A DNA stretch of 64,000 bases from Oxytricha trifallax (GCA_000711775.1 ARYC01025386.1:1-64000), one strand, 5' to 3'; positions 12,381 through 24,453 are shown, numbered from the stretch's first letter. Notes: generated by a model not told the origin, from the sequence alone. A program made the numbers and translations.

Positions 12381-14145
12381 TAGACTGATTAAAGAAGGCA
12401 GGAAAAATGGAGAAAGAGATGTTACCGATTAATAGGAGAAGAAAATTGGCAGTATATACAGAAAAGAAAGATCAATGAGACAGTAATAACTCACAGCAAC
12501 AGTTAATATTGGAAAAGTATTTCAAATGTTATAAAACGAGTTCAAAAATTTAACAATTCAAAAACTGAATGTTCAAAGTTATATTAGAAAATTTAATGAC
12601 TTGTACAGATTTACGGTCAAGTTTGACAATACTTGAGAGCTCTATTAACCAGTGAGAGAAGCTAGAAGATGGGTGAAGAGGAATGAGAGATTCGCTGAGA
12701 AACTGAGAACAAAAGGGATAGAGCAATTGATAAGCAACAAAAGATAACTGAACTAAAGGACTATTGAGTTAAGTAATTGACTACAAAATGTCAGGGAAAT
12801 GAAATCAAAGCTTAAATAAGATTTTATAATGAGAGAAATAGAGAAAAATAATCCAGATTTTAAAGGACTCTTGTAAACTAGACTTTAGAGACTAATCTGA
12901 ATTAACAACAAAAATACAGGTCAGAGACAACTGGCAAGAAACGGAGATATGGTAGCACTAAACAGAGGAAAATATGAAATAAAAACAATAAAAATTCTGA
13001 AAAAATACTTTACATAGACTATACATGTTGTGAGAGGCTTCCCACTACATGTAATAACAACAAATATCCCACCATATTGGAACGAAGAAGTCAAGGAGCC
13101 AAATTAGGCTGATTTTCTGATAGATATATAAAATAAGAATGGCAGAAGCAATAATGATAGGTATGGGGGATTGTTAATTATCACAAAAAAGAAATGTTTA
13201 ATAGATTAAACAAAAAGGGTATCAAAGATCAATACAAGAAGGAGTAATAACTCATGCGAGGGGAAATTAATTGGATCAAATACTCTCAAGTGTAAAAAAC
13301 AATCAACTGGGAAACTAGCCAGCTCAATCAAACAGACAAAAAATTAATCTATGCTAAACTAAGAATGAATTGAAGTACTAAGAGAGTTATTTTAAAATTC
13401 AGACGAAGAAAGGACTATAAGATTATCAGATTTAAATAAAAAATGCTGGAAAACATTTAGAGAAGAAGGAAGGGAGATGATAGAGGAAGATTTGATTCAG
13501 CCGAAACAGAAATGCTTTGATTATAAATAAGGAAGTAATTTAAAGGAAGGAATTGATATCAACAACATCCCGAGTGGGCAATAAAAAGCAATGGTATGGC
13601 AGGCGGAAACGTTATCCAAGAAAACAAAAACAAATTGGAAGGAAGCAATGAGAGACCTAGATAATGATTGGACAGGAACTATGTTAGAGGCTTCTTTTAC
13701 ATGGTTAAGAGGTTGATTAAAAGTTAAAAACAAGCTCAACCAAAAAAAGGAATGAAGATAAAATACGAGAGAATTGAAATATGAGACTACACAAAAGAAC
13801 TAGTCATAAAATACAATAGAAAATTAGTCCGAGGCAACAGAGAAATAAAGGAAAGAGAGAGAAATAAAAAAGACACGGTGATGATTGCTGAACAGGATAA
13901 AGAGAATTTATGTGATGTAGCCGATAAGGAGCAAAGTATAAAAGAGAGCAACTTCAACAAAGTCATAGGTCCTTACGGATTTGATGAAAATATGCTAAAT
14001 AAGTCTAAAGGCATTTCCATAGCGAAGGAGCAGGAAAATCAATCAATGGTTAAATGAAGGCTTTATACCGCAATATAAAAAAAGGAATACTGATACTTTT
14101 AAGAAAGGAACAAAAAGAATCCTAACGCGAAATCAACAATCTCAA
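12380..14145 (+). mobile_element. LINE copy 1, 5' part: ORF2 N-terminus, endonuclease and linker
   Basis: One frame runs from about 12394 to 13366 with only three TGA codons. It begins with YQPVREARRWVKRNERF, then NPDFKGLLQTRLQRL, the strand and Glu-containing motif of an AP-type endonuclease, then RQLARNGDMVALNRGKYEIK. The same blocks in the same order occur in LINE copy 2 on the minus strand (YQPVREAEGWVRRNERF; NPDYVGLEETRLQRL), which confirms the family. From 13370 to 14130 follow linker frames rich in Lys and Glu, ending GTKRILTRNQQSQ. The copy is interrupted here and resumes at 20656. Non-LTR elements of the REP type are known to be germline-limited in Tetrahymena. The internal TGAs and frame changes show it is dead. 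Confidence 0.85.
14138..14145. repeat. Left 8-bp target duplication of the 6.5-kb insert
   Basis: AATCTCAA here and again at 20656-20663. Counting it once, the LINE frame continues as RNQQSQ then RGNTRPIVV across the junction, which is the expected start of the reverse transcriptase. Confidence 0.8.
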
Positions 14146-14279
14146 CTATATTTTTTAGTTAAATTTTTAAAAGTAATTAATTATGATAACTTCATAAATT
14201 ATTAAACTAATTATGATTAATAAAATGAAAAATAGATGATTATAAGAATACTAATAACGATTAAATCAAAACTTATTAC

Positions 14280-14560
14280 AAAAAACAAAAATGAAAATCT
14301 AAAAACAGTTTAATTGTCTTACCATTCTCCTTCATATTTATCTCCATTTTTCCATATTTAAGTTCCTTGACCAGTTCTCTCTGTTACTTTGTGAATTGTG
14401 TGTCTTGTGCCTTCACTGCTCTTACTAGGTTGGACATCTGTAAAAATAAAATTTTAGATATCTTTTTTGTAACTTACATTTTTTGTGAATAAACAGGCTC
14501 TTTCTGAGTCAAAATCTATAGCTTTCCATTTTTTCATTATTAATTTAATTTTAATTTATA
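14280..14560 (-). repeat. Repeated intron module, copy B
   Basis: YNLQQEIYKLKLNQ precedes an intron with donor GTAAGTTACAAAA and acceptor TTTTTACAG (14438-14477). The downstream exon holds VQPSKSSEGTRHTIHKVTER, then TGQGT. Copies C and D share the LQQ-E/D-I motif and the post-intron P-x-K-T pattern. Confidence 0.75.
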
Positions 14561-15446
14561 GATTTCTTATTATAAATTGTAAATGCTTGCCCAATCTCTA
14601 TTATTGTAATACTTACATCTTCATTGATCAATACTTTTTTTAGGACAACCAATATTTCACATTTGAATGGCTTAGTATGCAAATAATTTCCTAAATTATT
14701 CTAAAAATTTTGCTCTTTTTTTATTATTTTCTTGTATTGTTTCTGTTCTCAAAGTCCTTCAAGAATCATCAACCCAATGGAATTATATCTTAAAATTTAG
14801 ATCCACTTGATATTTATAAAAGTGTGTTAATATATTGATTTTCTGAGTCAGGCTTTGAAATTGAGTTGTATTTGAACATAATGCAAAATTATAACCACCT
14901 AAGAATACTTCATAATCTTCTTATAGTAGTATTAATATATTATCAGGTTTGATATCTCAATGTACTATATCATTAACGTGTAATTCTTAAATTCTTTCAT
15001 AAATTGCCAAGAATGTTATTTGAATTTATTGCTCAATATATTTTTACTTTAGTAACTCTTAAAAAGTTGTTTGATAATTCCTTGTAAGTACCATTATTTC
15101 ATCCTCATCGACTTTTACCCCAATAATTTTATCTTAGTATTATAATTTTAATTTTGTAAAGTAAAGTTTTTATTATATTCTTTATACAATTACTGCTTTT
15201 GAGTTGAATTGCATTTTAATTCCAATATGTTGTATTTTTATATACTATAACATTACCTTGAAAGTTACTAGTCCAAAAGTGAATTGTACTCATTTAGGAG
15301 TTCTGCTTCTTGTGCTTCCCGAATGTTATATTCAATTTCTTTAATTAATTTTCATTTTATAATTTGATGAAAATTCTCCAATCAATTCCTTTGCATGATT
15401 GTCAACTATTTTAAAATTAATAAATGGCTTTGTTCTTGTATCTATT

Positions 15447-15456
15447 AATTCTTTAT
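15447..15456. repeat. Left target duplication of retroposed segment
   Basis: AATTCTTTAT, repeated at 17037-17046. The match can be extended to 16 bp with one mismatch. Confidence 0.75.
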
Positions 15457-15498
15457 ATTATTAAATTATAATCCAAGTGAGTGGAACATAAGAGCGAA

Positions 15499-16970
15499 AT
15501 GCCCAACTTCTCGACCTACACAAAAAATTTCATTTCTACCCTCATCAGAGGATCCAGACTCAAAGACATCATCGACATCATCATCACAGAGTCTATGAAC
15601 AACGATTGAGGACATCTTACAATCTAAAAGTTATCTACATCGCCAAAAAAGTTGCCCAGATCAACCCATCCCTAATCTTCAAACTCAGAAATGAAGCCAA
15701 AATCAGAGCTCACAACTAAAACAACCACTACATTGCAAACTGGCTCGAACTCTTAGCTTAGTCTCTCTATCTTGTCCAAGTTAACAACAAATGGATCCCT
15801 AAAACCTAATAGCCAGCTACTGATTTTGGTAACCTTAACTCCCAATCTCCGGAGTTCATTCCTAAGCCTTCCTCCCCCATTAACACAAAAATTGACTTTC
15901 ATCCACTCGAAAGTGCACTTTCACAATTCCACAACAGGTTCTCTCAGTAAGAGATGCTGAACCTCAACCAACAATTCATGGAGGAAGAACAGGAACTCCT
16001 AGCTTCTCAATGCGCCATTCTCCAAGCGCCAATAGACAAGTCTAGTTCCCTAGACTATGACTCTGAAGCCGACATCTCCTTCTATGAAGGAGGTGAATAA
16101 TCCTTTAAGTCCTCTAATACGTCACGTAACAAAATTCCTATTCAATAGGAACCTTTAAACTCTATTAAGGAATCACCCTTTAATAAGATTTCTGATTAGG
16201 AAAAATTTAAACAAGATTCCTAATTAATAATAAAATATTAATCACTATTAAATATGAGCGATTAAAGAGACGTCCAAATGAATGACAAAGCCTCTACCAA
16301 AGTCAAAGACCTTCCAGACTTCTACACAACCAAGACTGACATAGCATTCAAATCCCTCATCGACGAAGTCAACAATGGCACTAAAGTCTCAGCCAGAACC
16401 CTTTTCCAAGCGCTAGAGCTCAAAGAACAAATCGTCTCCCTCAGAATACAAGCAGCAACTCAAGGACTAGCCAACACAATTGCTTACTACTTCGAACAAA
16501 TCGAAGACAACCTTGACAGAGAAACTAAAGCTTAGCACACCATAGCTAATGACCCTGCTACTCCTAAACAAATTAGAACCTTTCTCAAAACCATTGACAA
16601 ACTTAGATCCTACAACTAAGACGTCATCATGTACTGCGACACAGACCAAGACCTAATGCTTAACACAAACACAATCAGATTTAAAACACCTTGGAACTTC
16701 TCCAAGAACCTCTCATCCGATCTCATCTTCTTCATGAAAGAAAATTTTAAATCTTTTATTTCCCTTGGTCTTATTAAATTCTCAGTCAAAATCTTATAAG
16801 TTTAATCATCAATTAAATACAAACATGTAGGTGACGATTCCGTCACCATCTTAAGACAAGACCGAAGAAGACAAAACTAATTCACGGGTAGAAAAACAAA
16901 CAACAAACAAAGACAACCAAAAAGACCCAGAAAAAACAACAAAAAGAGAAGAAACAACCAAAGGAACTGA
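15499..16970 (+). CDS. Unknown GC-rich ORF with basic C-terminal tail (fossil)
   Basis: The ORF is about 490 codons when TAA/TAG are Gln. Codon use differs from all neighbours: C-ending codons are common (ATC, CTC, AAC, ACC). The middle is Pro/Ser/Glu-rich with an acidic patch (SLDYDSEADISFYEGGE). A helical region follows (FYTTKTDIAFKSLIDEV through YYFEQIEDNL). The last 50 residues are Arg/Lys/Asn/Gln-rich (RRRQNQFTGRKTNNKQRQ), as in nucleic-acid-binding tails of LINE ORF1 or nucleocapsid-type proteins. I recognise no family. By layout it could be an RNA-binding ORF1 or a capsid-like protein. It looks broken and ancient enough to be inert. Confidence 0.6.
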
Positions 16971-16987
16971 GTTCCTTTTTAATGTTA

Positions 16988-17018
16988 TGCTCGGGGGGCT
17001 TTAAGCCCTCGATGCGAG
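16988..17018 (+). ncRNA. 3'-end hairpin of retroposed segment
   Basis: A GC-rich stem (GGGGCTT facing AAGCCC, with flanking CTCG/CGAG pairs) sits directly before the (TTTA)n tail and after the ORF stop. A stem near the 3' end followed by a simple repeat is what some LINE and SINE transcripts use for recognition by reverse transcriptase. Confidence 0.55.
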
Positions 17019-17036
17019 TTATTTATTTATTTATTT
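17019..17036 (+). repeat. (TTTA)n tail
   Basis: Four to five TTTA units end exactly at the right copy of the target duplication, marking the 3' end of the retroposed segment. Confidence 0.8.
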
Positions 17037-17700
17037 AATTCTTTATTTTATTCTTAGGTTATTTTATGTTCTTCTTTATACAATTAAATTATGAAAGTTT
17101 CTAAATGATCTATCTCAACTTCTCTTTAATTGAAGGTCTCTTTCAACTCTATTATTTCTCTATCTACCTTTTATATCAATAACTATAAATTATTAATTAA
17201 TTAATTTTAGCTTACTTCTGATTTTATTCTATAATTTCTAACTATTTTTTTGAATGAGTTAGGAGTTGCTTAACATATATCTCTCGTACTATGCAAGGTT
17301 CAAAAAAGTTTATAATATTGCAATAAAAATTTTCATATTTTATTTGGAAGCTATTAGTATTTAGTAGGTCACTTTTTGTGTCTAAATTAGCAATTTCTTA
17401 ATTCTGTTGGTGTTCTTGATTTTTTACAAGTTTCACAAATTATTAACTTCGATGGTCTTGCTGTAGTATTAGGATCTTTCTTTTATTAGTCACGCCATTT
17501 AACAAACTTATCATCAGTGACACCGAAATCATCAACATTATTGATTGAATTTTTTATTTTTTATTTTTTACAATTTATGATCTTCTGCTGCTTTGAAAGT
17601 TTCTTTGACTTATAAATTTTGAACATCAATATGATGATAACTAAATTTGAAGCTATTGTTTATACCTTGTTAATTTATAATTATAAAAATTATATTTTAT

Positions 17701-19480
17701 TTTATATTATTTTCAAAGTCTGTTGCCAAGTTTTAAAACTAAGCAACGCGTTGCCTAGTTCGCCTAACTAAGCAACGGATTCTAAATTTTATAATAAATT
17801 AAATTAAACATTCATTTTTTGATATTCAGATGCACTATAAATGATAAGAGAAATAAATGATTTACTTATTATAATTATAATTCTAAATATTTCTTCCTCC
17901 TTAATTTAAAGTAACTTATAATCTAAAATATATCATATTAAAACGATCTGCTTGGACCTCTTATATTATTTTAATAATTTTTATAATAAAGTTAATTTAT
18001 TAATGAATTATTTTAAAATACCAAAACAAAATAGCTAAATTCTATTTAGAAAATGCCTAAACTCCATAATTGGGTGCTATATTTTTCTTAATTACCTTAT
18101 AAAGTTGTATACCCACAAAAATTACTTTAAAAATTAATAAGACAATTCCTAGTATCTTATTATAATTTAATTATTTCATAAAGATTTAAGATATATTATT
18201 TTTGGGATGTAAGATATTGAAGGAGCTAACTAAGGGAATATATAGAATATCGATGCAAGAACTTTTAAGGAAAACTAACTTCCAAATATGATTGGTATTC
18301 ATTCCTAAAAATCTAATTTTTACTGACTTCCAAAGAATAAAAATACAATAATGAGATTTATTAAGGATTTCTTTTAGGATCAAAATTTTTATTAAGTAAT
18401 AGATATCATAAATATAGGAAGTGCCTCATTATCCTGAACTCAGGATCTAAAACATATTGGATTAAGTTAAAAATGACAACAATAATGAGACATTTAAATT
18501 ATTACTCAGACTCACCAATAACTTCCAGAGAAGAAATTTTTTTTCAAAATTATACGAACTTTTGCACCCCAATATATTTAAGACACTGTTTAGGCAAAAA
18601 ATAAATTAAGGAATCAAAGTTTAATAAATTATTAAAATCAGGATGCAATAGCAATCAAGGGTGAAATATTTTAAGCTATATAATTCGGAACCTTTTTTTC
18701 AAGTAATTATATTAATATACCTATATTTAAATCTATAGAGCATAAGGGTAGAGACACAGCATATTAAAGGTTTAGTCTAAACCAAGAAGATAAATGAACT
18801 ATAAAAGAAAACACTTTAAACTATATTAACAAATAATATTTATCAGAAAATAATATAATAATGAATTTAATAAGCGAATGCTAATAATGAGATTAGACCT
18901 GATTGTGGAAAATAAATTTAAATATAATATATGAAGTTAATTATTAAACTATATAATTTTAAGTTTTTGAAAAATTCATTCTTAATTTTAAAAAACATGA
19001 ATAAATTATTCTGATATTCCATAATACCTATTTATTATTGACTATAATTTTTCCATAGTAACATGTTCTATGGAATCATTAATAATATCGAAGTGTCTCT
19101 TTTTACTAAATTTGAAGTTTAATTTTTGTAACAAGACTCTATAACCTTTTATATTAAAGAAAACACTTCCTATTTACAATTATATTAGGATGAGTAGGGT
19201 GCATTGAAAATTATTTCCCAATTATAATAATCAACTTATTATTTTACTTCTCTTGATCTATGTAACTTTAAATTGTCCATGAATAACAAAATTTTTCTGA
19301 TTTTTATCATAATTGTGAAAACCTGCTAGGCACTTTTGAAAGTCTTATTTATTAATTGATTATTATTATGTATAATTTTATGAATGATTTTTTTATCTTT
19401 AATTTTGTGATTAAGAATTAATAATAAGAATAAAATTATATATTTCTACATTTAAACATAAAAATAAAACAGATATAAAA
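17701..19480. other. Interior of the 6.5-kb insert, AT-rich, no gene assigned
   Basis: No motif recognised. It may contain remains of further genes of the insert. A short GC-richer block near 17730-17780 has paired CAACGCGTTG/CTAAGCAACG-like bases but nothing I can name. Confidence 0.35.
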
Positions 19481-19499
19481 ATGAATTCCAAAAACCTCT

Positions 19500-20600
19500 G
19501 TGTCTTGATGCTATTAACTTCAAAAAAACTGATAAAGAAAGTAATTAATTATCGAAAAATTTATGTTTTTATACTTTAAATTTTCTAATATAAAAAACTA
19601 GCACATCAAATTAATTTGATTCTTCCCTTTTTAATATTAGGATTTACATTTTGCGCAACTCAAATTTTACAAGATCAATATGTATTAGATTGAACTATTA
19701 AAACTTTAATTCGCTACTCTTTTAATAAAACTTGCCTTGTAATAATGCAATTATTTATGTAAACTCATTTTAATAAACAAAAAACATACCATATATAAGA
19801 TTAATACTACTGTGCATTGTAGAATTTTGTAAAAATCTCACTTTTTCTTGTTTTAGAAATAATTAGTTGCAATTTATTTACTAGTATATAATTTAAGGCA
19901 GTTTTAATTTTGAAGAAACATATATTTCCTGATTTTTACGTATTTTATCGATAATATTCTAATCCATAATCAAAGCTAATGCAAACTATCGCTGAAATAA
20001 TTTACAATTTTATTCCTAGTTATTCTAGCTCAACATTTTATTGTTTATTTATCCATGTTTTGAACTGTTAGCTACTATGTTTGAAGACTTTCTCATCGAT
20101 AAATATAAATTTATTATTGCTACTTTTAAAGTCAACTAATTGCCTATATTTTCCAAATCTTTCAACTTGTATCTTTTATATCTTTAGTGTAGTTAAATGA
20201 TATCTATTCTTTACATTCTTGAATTTAATCCGAAACTTGTTGTATATTTTTTCTCAACATGTGTGGACTCATTGAAATATTGGGATATTTCTCATTAATA
20301 TAATTTGATTTTGCCTTGATTGATAAATGCTAATAATCTTGTAAAAACTACTGCAAAGTAATAAATTAAAATTGTTATTCAGTCTAGGATGATTTCATAT
20401 GAGACTCTTGAGAATTACCAAATTCCAAACCCTCAACTTTTGATATGCAAATTTTTCTAATTTTATTCTTTGATAGATATATTATTATTCTATAAATTTT
20501 ATATAAGTTTCATAAATTAATGTCTAATGTGTTGGTTGAGTGGTGTCTAAAAAAGTAGTATTGCTTCTATTATTTTATTGGGAATATTGGAAGTTTTCAT
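19500..20600 (-). pseudogene. Tc1/mariner-like transposase remnant
   Basis: ATG at 20600 is followed by an N-terminus with a helix-turn-helix-like opening (SNIPNKIIEAILLFQTPLNQ). Then comes KYPNISMSPHMLRKNIQ and the DDE-type strand KFIFIDEKVFKHSSQQFKTW, containing the first catalytic Asp in FIDE. The block LGIKLQIISAIVCISFDYG follows, as in this superfamily (conserved 'sliding' strand after the Trp). The second and third acidic residues are not clear, and several TGAs break the frame. The start lies 55 bp from the insert's right end, a usual spacing for a transposase next to a terminal repeat. Confidence 0.6.
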
Positions 20601-20655
20601 TTTATCTTTTAATTTATATTATTATTAAATTTTAGCACATAACATTTTAAACGAG

Positions 20656-22205
20656 AATCTCAAAGAGGGAACACTAGACCTATTGTGGTTCATTCTCATT
20701 AGGAAAAATATTTGAAAAAGTAATAATCAATAAATAATTGAAGGGAATAGTGGGTTATTAAAAACGTTTAATTACTAAAATGGTTTTAAAGAAAAACAAG
20801 AGTACCCATATAAACCTAATTAAAATGCTAGACGCATAAAAAACTTCAGAAAAAAGAGCAATTAGAGAGAGGCCTACCTACAGGTGGACCATCAGAAGGG
20901 AAATGACACAGTCTGGAAAGACAAATTGATGTAAATTCTACAGAATAGGATTGTTGTTAGAAAGAAGCTATATGCGAAAAAAAAATTTGGTAACTCTACA
21001 CAAAAAGCAAAATTATAAATGAGGGAGAAGAAATTATTACAGAACAGTAGTAGCTCAGGGAAGCGGACTTTCATCAATGTTATTTAAAATTTACCTACGA
21101 AATGCATTATTCTCATAACAAAAACTAATGAAATTAATAAAACAAGCCAAAAATATTGCATTTGCCGACGACATACTAATAAATGTTAAAGACCCTCAAT
21201 AATTCAAAAAGGTAATTAACAGTTTCAGAGAAGTCTCATAATTGAAACTAAACACAAAGAAAACAATTTTTTCGATCGATGCAAAAAGCTAAATATTTGG
21301 GACTAAACATTTGTTTAAACACACAAGAACTACTTAAAATACCTGGAATGAGATATAGAGAAAAACTGAAATGTATCGGAGATTGACTAGCTCGAATAAT
21401 CCAACAGTGAACGACACCATCATGACAGCATAAATTAGACTCTGATAATATATAAATACACCCCTCTTATAGCTGCAAAATTTATTAAAATTGAGGAGAT
21501 AGAGAAAATGGAACTTTAAATTGTGAAATTAGCATTCAGAACGTTCAGAGATATTCGGAAGATAATTCTAAGAAATGTAAAAGAGCTGAAAGATACAAGC
21601 ACCAGCGAGATTATAAGAGATCTGGTTATGAATAACATGAAAAAGAATAATTTGAAAATTTACTAGCTTATCAAACCAAAGAAAGTGAAGGAGGTGATAA
21701 AAGAGCAGAAAAAAGACCTAAAGAAAAAGAAAAAATTTTCATAACAAAGAAAGTTGTACACCATGATGGCGATGACCTAGGGTAGGACGATAGCGAACTA
21801 CGACATGCAACACTACTGCATAATTCATAAAGTGTTTGTAGACGTTCTTCACATGAGACTTGTAACCTAACCTAATAAACACAGCTGAGGACCCAAACAG
21901 ATTTTCAAAACGATTAAGGAAAAAATAAGATAGTTTACATGAACAGATCAGAGTTGGTAGAGATAATTACCAACATTTTGTGCCTAGATGAAAGGATAAG
22001 AAAGCTAGAGAAGCACGAATACTACTAACCGGTGAAAAAATAATTCATGATAACGTATGTCTAGAAAATAAAGCAAAAATTTGACGAACAGAAACTAAAT
22101 ACAGCTATAGAATTTTAAACATTTAAGGGAAAGTATAGAAAAAAAAGCTTAATAATACAGATAGAGATTAGCGGAGAATCGCAAGGTACAATCTCATATT
22201 ATGAT
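20656..22205 (+). mobile_element. LINE copy 1, 3' part: reverse transcriptase and C-terminus
   Basis: Starts RGNTRPIVVHSH, then VWKDKLMQILQNRIVVRK, SSMLFKIYLRNALFS and the catalytic block NIAFADDILINVKDPQQF near 21150-21200. The C-terminus includes TMMAMTQGRTIANYDMQHYC and KLEKHEYYQPVKKQFMITYV. LINE copy 2 has the matching blocks TMMVITQGETSVNYCMSQYC and LEYQQPIKKLYRMTYV. The FADD core is intact but the frame is broken in several places. No clear poly(A) or simple repeat marks the 3' end, which is placed after SGESQGTISYYDII. Confidence 0.85.
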
Positions 22206-24450
22206 ATTATCTAGCTTAAAGTCTTACTTTTGTAGTTTTTGAAATTCATTACTTTAATATACCTTAAATTACTGACTAAAACTATGTTATAACATATATA
22301 AATATATTGGATTAATTTATAAATTATGAAGTGAACTTGTTATTTATAAATAAAATAATCACTAGTTTCACTTAATTTAATACCAAAATTATACCAAAAA
22401 AACATAAGAGCTTGATAATTGTTATTTACGAATTTTCTTTCTTCTATCAATACTTTAAAAAATATTTTTATGCTTATGGATTTCGAAATTAAAGCGCTAT
22501 AGTTAATTTTTTTGTAGATAAAAACCATTCACCATCAGATGATGAAAAATATTAACCCAATCAAAATAAAAGACTAAGAAGTAAAATAATTAAAAACTTC
22601 GTGGGGGGGAGATTCCTGCCAAGTAAATTTTTATATATAAATTTTATTAATTATATATAAAATATTTTAATTATAATTTTCGAACTCATTAAATGATTTG
22701 AGGATAAATTAAATATTTCTTTAGAGTTATAAAAGATAAAATAAAGTTATATCTAATAAAATAACTTGAGTAAAGAATGATATTAAAATTCTCTATAAAA
22801 ATTTTGAAAATTAATGGACTCTTAGATGATATAATTATGAATACATTGTTTAGTAGTATAGAGAAGATCTTGAATTATATCAAGAATGGTATATTAAATT
22901 GCTTGAATCACAAATTTTTGAATATTATAAAAGGTGTTTATAGTTGTAAAAATTTTAATTGCAAAAAGAGAAAAAAAAAAAAATTATAAACTTTTCTTGA
23001 CTGGAAACTTCCCTAAAAATCTTTTTTTATCATAAACCTTGTCAGTAAATTTCCCCCCAAAAACTTCCTTCTAATATAACAATTGATTTTGAAAACTCTG
23101 AATTCAAAGAAAATAATTTATGAAGGTTTTTTATCACAATATAGATAAAATTGGAAATTGCTAATAACGCCATTATAGAAAAAGCTTGAATTTAACTTAG
23201 TAATTCCCCTCTTCTTAATCAAACTTTTAAAAATAAATTTAGAAGATTCTATCATAGAATAATTTTTTTTATCTAAACAAGTCTTATTCTGTTAACAATT
23301 AAGTAATAAAATCATCATTCTCAGATATTTTGTTCTTTTTCTATAAAGATCATGTTTAAAACTAAATTTCACTAATCGGTATTGTTGTAAAACATAATAG
23401 TAACCTTTTAAAATTTATATGATATAAAACAGTAAAATATGCTCTAATATGTTGAAGTAAATCCTAATAAAAATAAAGCAAACTTCTATTGTATAACAAG
23501 CCTCTTTGGCTCCTTGACTAAAAATTTTACAATCAAAATAAAAATACAATCTTGATTAATATAATAGAAATAAGCTGAATCTCTGCAAATTAAAATTAGC
23601 TAAGTAACTCTGCCATTATAATCTTAAATCTCTCTATCATAATTGAAAATATAAATATACAGTTAAAATAACAAAATAAGAACTTATTAATAAATAAAAT
23701 AGTTTATTGCTCAACATTATTGATGCCTCAAATAATATTAATATAATATCACATACAAGAATAATGAATATAAATAAAAAAGAAAGTTCTACATTCTTAG
23801 GTTAGACATTCTTATAAATTGAAGAAAATATGAATTTTTTATAAATTAATAACATAAATAAATCTGAAGGTTACTAAAGACCTTTGTCTTATTTTGATAT
23901 ATTTGTGAGAAAATAATAAATTTATTAAATATATTAATAACTAATCTTATTATTTTCTTTTTAAAAATATCTAATTCAATAAAAATTAAAAGTAGCTGAT
24001 GTCTAAACATCTAAAAGACAGTAAGAATTGTTTTAGTTTTTTATATATTTTTTATATTCCTCTAATTATACCTGATAACAAAATTAATGGTTTACAACAA
24101 TGACTTTACAAAAATATTACTCACAATTTAAGGTATGTTAGAGTTTTTATTTATACATTTGTCTCTAGATTTTATATAAGATTTTAAAATAGTCTTAAGG
24201 GATAATAATAACATTATCATAACCTCTATTGATTTAGATTTTTTTAATTTAGACTATAATTTGAAATTAATTATCAATTTTATAAATAACATGCAGATTT
24301 CTTAAAACATATCTTTAATTTTCAGCGTATATTGAAGTGAAAACAAAATAGAAAAAAAATAATGTTTTAAATTCTTTACTTCATTTTCGAAAATATCCCA
24401 AAAGTGAACCTAACTATTTATGATGTTAAGCTTTTCATATTTATATAAAA
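22206..24450. other. AT-rich spacer, no gene seen
   Basis: Frames at 22340-22528 and 22777-22989 are of random composition. An isolated G-run lies near 22603. Nothing else is seen. Confidence 0.5.
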
Positions 24451-24453
24451 TTG

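Larger units (their letters stand above)
15457..17036 (+). mobile_element. 1.6-kb retroposed segment with one GC-rich ORF, looks broken
   Basis: The segment lies between direct repeats AATTCTTTAT (15447-15456 and 17037-17046) inside the kinase remnant. It is strikingly richer in G and C than anything around it, ends in a hairpin, and then in a (TTTA)n tail, the hallmark of target-primed insertion used by LINEs and their passengers. It carries one ORF on the plus strand. It may be a non-LTR element's first ORF with 3' end, or a retroposed message of a virus-like agent. It is broken with about one visible break and is best treated as a fossil. Confidence 0.65.
14280..17700 (-). pseudogene. Protein-kinase gene remnant with Cys motif, coiled coil and module B
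   Basis: Read from 17.7 kb downward, the frame shows KLIICETCKKSRTPTELRNC, a possible zinc site; then KETFNQREVEIDHLE and KEIEYNIREAQEAELLNEY, coiled-coil-like; then a kinase core with NDIVH-x-DIKPDNILILL near 14943-14975. In that core the Arg before the catalytic Asp is a TGA stop, as from CGA or AGA, and DFG is not recognisable (GGYNFA instead). The C-terminus crosses a 40-bp intron (14438-14477) and ends with a MORN-like stretch, WKNGDKYEGEW. A retroposed segment at 15457-17036 splits it. Without that segment the frame runs through the site as NKEL-IDTRTK. Several TGAs and frame changes mean it is not functional. The organism's kinases or a transposon-borne kinase could be the source. Confidence 0.7.
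14146..20655 (-). mobile_element. 6.5-kb insert in LINE copy 1: transposase plus kinase gene
   Basis: The insert is bounded by the 8-bp duplication AATCTCAA. On the minus strand it holds, from right to left, a Tc1/mariner-like transposase starting 55 bp inside the right end, about 2 kb of uncertain sequence, and a protein-kinase gene that ends with module copy B near the left end. A 1.6-kb retroposed segment is nested in the kinase gene, so the original insert was about 4.9 kb. The termini do not show an obvious inverted repeat. Whether transposase and kinase belong to one element or arrived separately cannot be decided from this copy alone. Confidence 0.65.

Noticed and set aside
13521-13739. 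Minus-strand frame of 72 codons
   Set aside because: It is the antisense shadow of the LINE copy 1 linker.
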